Shown here piece after piece: positions 4,010-8,143 of a stretch of 8,143 bases of DNA (position 1 is its first letter; the number at the start of each line of letters is the position of its first letter). Location of the stretch: positions 1-8,143 of the forward strand of contig CAJUOF010000013.1 of the NCBI GenBank assembly GCA_910587905.1, given 5' to 3'. The notes beneath the pieces are model-generated. The model did no database searches, was not told the origin of the DNA, and worked only from the letters and a program-made list of their open reading frames with translations. Origin of the DNA: an uncultured Lachnospiraceae bacterium. Lineage in GTDB: Bacteria; Bacillota_A; Clostridia; Lachnospirales; Lachnospiraceae. The translations under genes and the position numbers were made by a program.

Positions 4010-5638
4010 ATGTATTGTACCAACTGCGGAAAGCAGATCAAGGATGGGGCACGCTTCTGCGAGCACTGCGGGGTGCCGGTGGGAAACAGGGGACCGGCGA
4101 ATGGCAGGATACCTGTGGGCGGCGGGATGGGTACAAACGGCGCAGAGCCGGTGAAAACGGAGGGAGGCAGATCAAAGAAGAAATACTGGTTGTTTCTTCT
4201 TTTAGGGCTGCTTGTCGTCCTGGCGATCGGAGCGGCAGTCTGGCTCCTGTTTTTCAGAAAAGGAGGAACGGGCCAGGCCGAAGAACAGTTAAGGTTGGGA
4301 AACCGTTACCTGGAAGAGATGGAGTATGAGCAGGCTGTCGTGGCATTCACGAAAGCCATAGAGATTGAGCCCAAGGAGGTGGATGCCTATATCGGAGCGT
4401 CCAAAGCTTATGCGGCTCTTGAGAGCTACTGGGATGCTCTGGATGTGCTGGATGCAGGCTATGTACAGACAAAGGCGGCCGAGATCGCCGAGCGGGGGAA
4501 GGACGTATGTCTGGAAGCGGCAGAGCATTATATCGCTGAGGAGGATTATCCGGAAGCAAAGAAATACGTGGAAAAAGGAAACGAGTACGGGGGATCCGAG
4601 AAGCTTGACCAGGTGTCGGAAATACTGTCAGAGCTTACATCCCCGGAGGGAAGCCAGCCCTCTGAAAATGAGGCTGCAGGGGAGAGCCGGCCTTCGGAAG
4701 AGGATTCCTACGAGCCACCCTGTACCTGGGTGGTGGAGCCGGCCATCGAGGCCGACAACATTTATTACCTGAACAGCAACGATACCCTGAAACATCCCGT
4801 CAATCAGCTCTATAAGCAGATGGAGGAAAATTATGGGTATGCGGTGATCAAAAACGGAGACTCCTACGGGCTGATCGGCTTCGACGGCAATCTCTTCGAG
4901 GGGCTTACGTTCTTGTCCGTGGGCACCTTCCTGTCCAGATATTACGTGGTCTGCGGGGGACCCCAGTATGCTTGGGATACCGGGACGGAGGAGACGGAGC
5001 TCTATCTGACGGATCAGGGACTTGCGTATCCCTTCAGCTACGGGGCCATCTATGATCTGTTCGGGGGAGTCTATTTCTGGAATGACGGCCTGAAGCAGTT
5101 TTACCGTTTTGACGATATGCAGCTCCCGGAGCCGGAGGTCCCGATCCCGGTCTTCCACCGGGAAGGAGAGTCCGGAAAAATCCCAGAGGGCCTTGAGGAC
5201 TGGTATGTGAATCCTACCGGAAAATATGCGGTTTATTCCGGCGGAAGTTTAAAGACGGACTTCATTTACGATGAATGCGGCTCTTATTCCGACGGTCTTC
5301 TGGCAGTCTGCCAGGACGGAAAGTGGGGCTATGTCGACGGGGAGGGTCAGGTGGTGATCCCTCTGGAATACGACGCCTCCTGGAAGGAGTATGTGGTCCT
5401 TAACGCCGGGGGAGACGCGGAGAGCGGCGTGAGCGGCGTCACGGAGATGAGAGAGTACTGCTACGGCGCCTCCGGCGGATATGTGGCGCTTTGCCAGGAC
5501 GGAGAATGGGAGCTTCGAAGTACCCGGGGAGAAGAGGTCATCCGAAAAGGCTATTTTGAAGAGATCCGTCCGGTTTACGACGGAAAGTGCTGGGTGAAAA
5601 AGGACGGCAGTTGGGGCGTGATCCAGGTCGGCCCGTGA
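4010..5638 (+). CDS. Membrane-anchored zinc-ribbon / TPR / WG-repeat protein
   Basis: This 542-residue protein starts at ATG 4010; starting at 3971 would add 13 residues in front of the zinc ribbon and lacks a good ribosome site. Domain order is as follows. A zinc ribbon has cysteines C3, C6, C17 and C20 (MYCTNCGKQIKDGARFCEHCG). A Gly-rich linker leads to KKK and one transmembrane helix at about 59-82. TPR-like helical repeats cover about 92-195, clearest in GNRYLEEMEYEQAVVAFTKAIEIEP. An acidic Ser/Pro/Glu linker lies at 208-235. The C-terminal half carries WG-type repeats: KNGDSYGLIGFDGN (281-294), CQDGKWGYVDGEGQVVIP (434-451), a decayed CQDGEWELRSTRGEEVI (495-511) and KKDGSWGVI (530-538). 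The topology is probably zinc ribbon inside, TPR and WG outside, by the positive-inside rule. Such proteins are common in Clostridia and their function is unknown. It is monocistronic with its own promoter; its GC-rich codons match the core genes. Confidence 0.85.
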   Translation: MYCTNCGKQIKDGARFCEHCGVPVGNRGPANGRIPVGGGMGTNGAEPVKTEGGRSKKKYWLFLLLGLLVVLAIGAAVWLLFFRKGGTGQAEEQLRLGNRYLEEMEYEQAVVAFTKAIEIEPKEVDAYIGASKAYAALESYWDALDVLDAGYVQTKAAEIAERGKDVCLEAAEHYIAEEDYPEAKKYVEKGNEYGGSEKLDQVSEILSELTSPEGSQPSENEAAGESRPSEEDSYEPPCTWVVEPAIEADNIYYLNSNDTLKHPVNQLYKQMEENYGYAVIKNGDSYGLIGFDGNLFEGLTFLSVGTFLSRYYVVCGGPQYAWDTGTEETELYLTDQGLAYPFSYGAIYDLFGGVYFWNDGLKQFYRFDDMQLPEPEVPIPVFHREGESGKIPEGLEDWYVNPTGKYAVYSGGSLKTDFIYDECGSYSDGLLAVCQDGKWGYVDGEGQVVIPLEYDASWKEYVVLNAGGDAESGVSGVTEMREYCYGASGGYVALCQDGEWELRSTRGEEVIRKGYFEEIRPVYDGKCWVKKDGSWGVIQVGP

Positions 5639-5736
5639 GCAGAGACGCAGCGCGGCCCGGGGGCGCCGGAATCGGAAGGAGGAGTGTTGTGCGGGGATAT
5701 CGGACATGCATTGTATGAGCGATCTGTATCTGAGGG

Positions 5737-5767
5737 AGGAGCCGTAGAGGGGCTCCTTCTCTTGTTA
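5737..5767 (+). terminator. Probable intrinsic terminator of the WG-repeat gene
   Basis: AGGAGCC (5737-5743) and GGCTCCT (5751-5757) form a 7-bp GC-rich stem with a 7-base loop, followed by a T-rich tail (TCTCTTGTT, 5758-5766). It lies about 100 bases after the WG-gene stop. The tail is interrupted by C and G, so efficiency may be moderate. Bases 5639-5736 hold no supportable gene. Confidence 0.6.
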
Positions 5768-5773
5768 TGCACA

Positions 5774-5814
5774 GGGGCGCAAGAAGAAATTAGCCGCCTA
5801 GCGGCATGCGCCCC
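5774..5814. repeat. Nested GC-rich hairpin between the WG gene and DUF512 gene
   Basis: The outer arms GGGGCGC (5774-5780) and GCGCCCC (5808-5814) enclose an A-rich strand and an inner hairpin GCCGC-CTA-GCGGC (5793-5805). No T-run follows, so it is not a standard terminator. It may be part of an intergenic repeat or a structured RNA together with the next hairpin; no gene reads convincingly through it. Confidence 0.55.
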
Positions 5815-5820
5815 GCGCAG

Positions 5821-5851
5821 CGAGTAGGGAATAAAAGCTCTTCCCTACTCG
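5821..5851. repeat. 11-bp inverted repeat CGAGTAGGGAA / TTCCCTACTCG
   Basis: Perfect 11-base arms at 5821-5831 and 5841-5851 enclose the 9-base loop TAAAAGCTC, only six bases after the preceding hairpin. The sequence then turns sharply AT-rich (5852-5890). The tight pairing of two hairpins suggests a single structured unit at 5774-5851, of unknown function. Confidence 0.6.
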
Positions 5852-5918
5852 ATTAATAGAGAAAAAAATTTTCTGTTGGTTGATGAAAATACAGAAAATC
5901 AGACAACGTACAGGAATC

Positions 5919-5947
5919 TTTACAAAGCCTGGAAATGCTGATATGAT
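5919..5947 (+). promoter_or_regulatory. Sigma-A promoter of the DUF512-der operon
   Basis: The -35 box TTTACA (5919-5924) and -10 box TATGAT (5942-5947) each differ from consensus at one position and have the ideal 17-base spacer. Transcription would start near 5954, about 70 bases before the DUF512 ATG. The surrounding AT-rich sequence contrasts with the GC-rich flanks. Confidence 0.75.
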
Positions 5948-6024
5948 AGAAAACATATGAGGTTTTTTAGAAAGAGAAAAAGGAAAATAAGTCGAGGCAT
6001 TATGGAACGGAGTGCAGAAACAGG

Positions 6025-7422
6025 ATGAGACAAGAGGGACATGTGATCACCTGCGTGCCGGCCGGATCCCTGGCGGAGGAATTGGAGCTTTCTGCCGGGG
6101 ATGTGCTTTTGGAGATTGACGGGCACAGGATCGAGGATATTTTTGATTATCAGTATTATATGGAAGAAACCTACGTGGAGCTTCTGGTGCGGAAGGCGGA
6201 CGGGGAGGAATGGCTCTTGGAGGTGGAGAAGGACGAGGATGAGGATCTCGGCGTCACCTTCGAGAACGGCCTCATGGACGAGTACCGTTCCTGCCGGAAC
6301 AAGTGCGTGTTCTGCTTCATCGACCAGATGCCGCCCGGCATGCGGGAAACCCTGTATTTTAAGGATGACGACAGCCGTCTTTCTTTTCTGCAGGGCAACT
6401 ATATTACCCTGACCAATATGAGCGACCACGACATCGACCGGATCATTGCCTACCGCCTGGCGCCCATCAACGTGTCGGTTCACACCATGGATCCGGCTCT
6501 CAGGTGCAGGGTGCTTCACAACCGGTTTGCCGGGGAAGCCCTTGGGAAGTTGGACCGGCTTTACGGGGCGGGAGTGGAGATGAACGGACAGATCGTGCTC
6601 TGCAGGGGGATCAATGACAGGGAAAAGCTGGACGAGACCATCGGGGCCCTGGGGCGGTTCCTGCCCCACATGCGGAGCGTCTCCGTAGTACCGGTGGGAC
6701 TTACGAAATACCGGGAGGGGCTTTTCCCTCTGGAGCCTTTGTCCAAAGCGGACATGGAGGATGCCATCGACCGCGTCGAGCGGTGGCAGGAGCGGTTTTG
6801 GAAGGAGTCCGGCTGCCATTTTGTCCATGCCAGCGACGAGTTTTATCTGACGGCGGGGCGTCCCCTGCCGGAAGAAGAGCGGTATGACGGCTATCTCCAA
6901 CTGGAAAACGGCGTGGGGATGTTAAGGCTTCTGGAGACGGAGGTCCTTGAGGCGCTCTCAGACGAGGAGCTCTCCAATGAAATGCGCCCGAGACGGGTTT
7001 CCATCGCGACGGGAGAGCTGGCGGCGCCTTTTATTCAGAAATTGGCAGAGAAAGTGTGTGTGCGGACTCCCGGCCTTTCGGTGTCGGTCTACGCCGTGAA
7101 GAACCGGTTTTTCGGGGAGCGGATCACCGTGTCCGGCCTGATCACGGGGCAGGACTTGATCGGGGAGCTTAAGGGGGAGGACCTGGGGGAGCGGCTGCTC
7201 CTTCCCGTCAACATGTTTAAGAGCGGGGAATCGGTCTTTTTGGACGATATTTCTTTAAAAGAAGCAGAAACTGTTTTACAAACGAAGATAGATGTTGTAA
7301 AATCAAGCGGATGGGACTTTGTGGATTCCTTGAGGGGAACCGGAGAGTCCGGCGGGCCGGGGAGCGGAAAAGAAAGAGACGGCAGAAGCAGATGCCGGCC
7401 CTATGAAGGAGTGAATGGATGA
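6025..7422 (+). CDS. DUF512 protein with PDZ and radical-SAM-like domains
   Basis: This 465-residue protein has three parts. A PDZ-like domain spans about 5-65 (VPAGSLAEELELSAGDVLLEIDGHRI). Next comes a cysteine motif C90-x3-C94-x2-C97 (CRNKCVFCFIDQMP), the spacing of the radical-SAM 4Fe-4S site. The DUF512 region covers the C-terminal half, including VPVGLTKYREGL (223-234), ASDEFYLTAGRPLPE (269-283) and LLLPVNMFKSGESVFLDD (391-408). No substrate or reaction is established for the clostridial family. The last 28 residues or so (438-465, Gly/Arg-rich) look like a non-conserved tail. The start ATG 6025 follows GGAG at 6009-6012, a weak and distant site; an upstream 23-codon frame (5957-6028) overlaps this ATG as ATGA. 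The stop overlaps the der start as ATGA, and DUF512 upstream of der is a recurring clostridial order, hinting at a link to ribosome assembly or cell-envelope functions. Confidence 0.9.
   Translation: MRQEGHVITCVPAGSLAEELELSAGDVLLEIDGHRIEDIFDYQYYMEETYVELLVRKADGEEWLLEVEKDEDEDLGVTFENGLMDEYRSCRNKCVFCFIDQMPPGMRETLYFKDDDSRLSFLQGNYITLTNMSDHDIDRIIAYRLAPINVSVHTMDPALRCRVLHNRFAGEALGKLDRLYGAGVEMNGQIVLCRGINDREKLDETIGALGRFLPHMRSVSVVPVGLTKYREGLFPLEPLSKADMEDAIDRVERWQERFWKESGCHFVHASDEFYLTAGRPLPEEERYDGYLQLENGVGMLRLLETEVLEALSDEELSNEMRPRRVSIATGELAAPFIQKLAEKVCVRTPGLSVSVYAVKNRFFGERITVSGLITGQDLIGELKGEDLGERLLLPVNMFKSGESVFLDDISLKEAETVLQTKIDVVKSSGWDFVDSLRGTGESGGPGSGKERDGRSRCRPYEGVNG
7275..7303 (+). promoter_or_regulatory. 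Possible internal promoter for der inside the DUF512 gene
   Basis: TTTACA (7275-7280) and TAAAAT (7298-7303) are spaced by exactly 17 bases inside a conspicuously AT-rich patch (about 7246-7305) of an otherwise GC-rich coding sequence, roughly 115 bases before the der ATG. TTTTACAA and TTGTAAAA in the same place form an 8-bp inverted repeat. The patch may simply reflect codon choice (KEAETVLQTKIDVVKSS). Confidence 0.3.
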
Positions 7423-8143
7423 GTAAACCGATCGTGGCCATTGTGGGCCGCCCAAATGTAGGAAAATCGACGCTTTTCAACGCGCTGGCGGGAGACAAGA
7501 TTTCCATTGTGAAGGATACGCCGGGCGTGACCAGGGACCGGATCTATGCGGACTGTACCTGGCTGAATTACAATTTCACCCTGATCGACACGGGCGGGAT
7601 CGAGCCGGACACCAAGGACGTCATCCTCTCCCAGATGCGGGAGCAGGCCCAGATCGCCATCGACACGGCGGACGTGATCGTGTTCATCACGGACGTGAGG
7701 CAGGGACTTCAGGATGCGGACGCCAAGGTGGCGGACATGCTCAGGCGTTCGGCCAAGCCGGTGGTGCTCACCGTCAACAAGGTGGACAGCTTCGAGAAGT
7801 TTCAGGCGGACGTCTATGAGTTTTATAACCTGGGGATCGGGGATCCGGTCCCGGTCTCGGCCGCCGGAAGGCTGGGGATCGGGGAGCTTCTGGACGAGGT
7901 GGTCCGCCATTTTCCCGCGGGGACGGGGGAGGAAGAAGATGATGAAAGGCCCGGGGTCGCCATCGTGGGCAAGCCCAATGTGGGGAAGTCCTCCATCGTC
8001 AACAGGCTTCTGGGGGAGAACCGGGTGATCGTGTCCGACATCGCGGGCACCACCAGGGACGCGGTGGATACCCAGGTAGTCCACAATGGCACAGAGTACG
8101 TGTTCATCGACACCGCGGGGCTTCGCAGGAAGAACAAGATCAA
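7419..8143 (+). CDS. der: Ribosome-assembly GTPase Der (EngA), 5' part
   Basis: The frame runs off the window after 241 complete codons; full-length Der is about 440 residues, so the second GTPase domain is cut and the KH-like domain is missing. Der is an essential GTPase with two tandem G domains that acts in maturation of the 50S ribosomal subunit. Domain 1 shows G1 GRPNVGKS (10-17), G2 within PGVTRD (35-40), G3 DTGG (57-60), G4 NKVD (120-123) and G5 SA (147-148). An acidic linker EEEDDE (171-176) follows. Domain 2 shows G1 GKPNVGKS (184-191), AGTTRD (209-214) and G3 DTAG (231-234). The tandem P-loops identify Der over Era or other single-domain GTPases. AAGGAG at 7406-7411 sits seven bases before the ATG, which overlaps the DUF512 stop, so translation is probably coupled. 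Confidence 0.97.
   Translation, partial: MSKPIVAIVGRPNVGKSTLFNALAGDKISIVKDTPGVTRDRIYADCTWLNYNFTLIDTGGIEPDTKDVILSQMREQAQIAIDTADVIVFITDVRQGLQDADAKVADMLRRSAKPVVLTVNKVDSFEKFQADVYEFYNLGIGDPVPVSAAGRLGIGELLDEVVRHFPAGTGEEEDDERPGVAIVGKPNVGKSSIVNRLLGENRVIVSDIAGTTRDAVDTQVVHNGTEYVFIDTAGLRRKNKI

Noticed and set aside
5677..5747. Good ribosome-site sequence (AAGGAGG) followed by 9- to 14-codon frames after the WG gene
   Set aside because: The frames are tiny and end at or inside the terminator hairpin; no conservation can be judged. A longer TTG-start frame here (5687-5827) runs through hairpins and is badly spaced.
5868..5899. ATTTTCTG / CAGAAAAT 8-bp inverted repeat before the DUF512 promoter
   Set aside because: AT-rich, short arms in AT-rich sequence are expected by chance; not counted as an operator or terminator.
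5920..6900. 326-residue open frame on the minus strand opposite the DUF512 gene
   Set aside because: It runs through the DUF512 promoter and the antisense of conserved motifs, with no family signature; a composition shadow.

Overview
The window reads as a contig end from a Firmicutes/Clostridia genome, most likely a gut-type Lachnospiraceae. That placement rests on the character of groES/groEL, the DUF512-der gene order, strong AGGAGG-type ribosome sites and near-consensus sigma-A promoters; it is inferred from gene content, not from a search. The first 31 bases are not genomic: they are the 3' end of an Illumina TruSeq adapter. The window stops inside der.

Layout, all genes on the + strand. 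(1) 32-1727: the last 14 codons of groES and a complete groEL. (2) 1728-2302: a gene-free stretch packed with inverted repeats. It holds a long-stem terminator (1745-1810), an imperfect palindrome of about 98 bp (1808-1905), and a 220-bp MITE-like element (1986-2205) with 20-bp terminal inverted repeats and flanking direct repeats. (3) 2219-3794: a visibly more AT-rich two-gene operon, a TetR-family regulator and an alpha/beta hydrolase. It has a near-perfect promoter and a 12-bp palindrome that could be its operator. (4) 3809-3873: a second, 47-bp copy of the same MITE family, again between direct repeats. (5) 3877-5638: a promoter and a zinc-ribbon/TM/TPR/WG-repeat membrane protein. (6) 5639-6024: a second gene-free stretch with a short terminator, two hairpins and a promoter. 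(7) 6025-8143: a PDZ/radical-SAM-like DUF512 gene translationally coupled to the ribosome-assembly GTPase gene der.

Functionally, groES/groEL and der are housekeeping genes (protein folding, 50S subunit maturation). The TetR-hydrolase pair looks like an acquired, self-regulated accessory operon; its substrate and inducer cannot be read from sequence. The zinc-ribbon/WG protein is a membrane-anchored protein of unknown role. The most notable non-genic signal is the repeat family: two copies of one palindromic element, each with its own target-duplication-like repeats, bracket the accessory operon, and each ends 11-13 bp upstream of a promoter -35 box. I see no CRISPR array, tRNA, rRNA, transposase gene or recognisable defence system.
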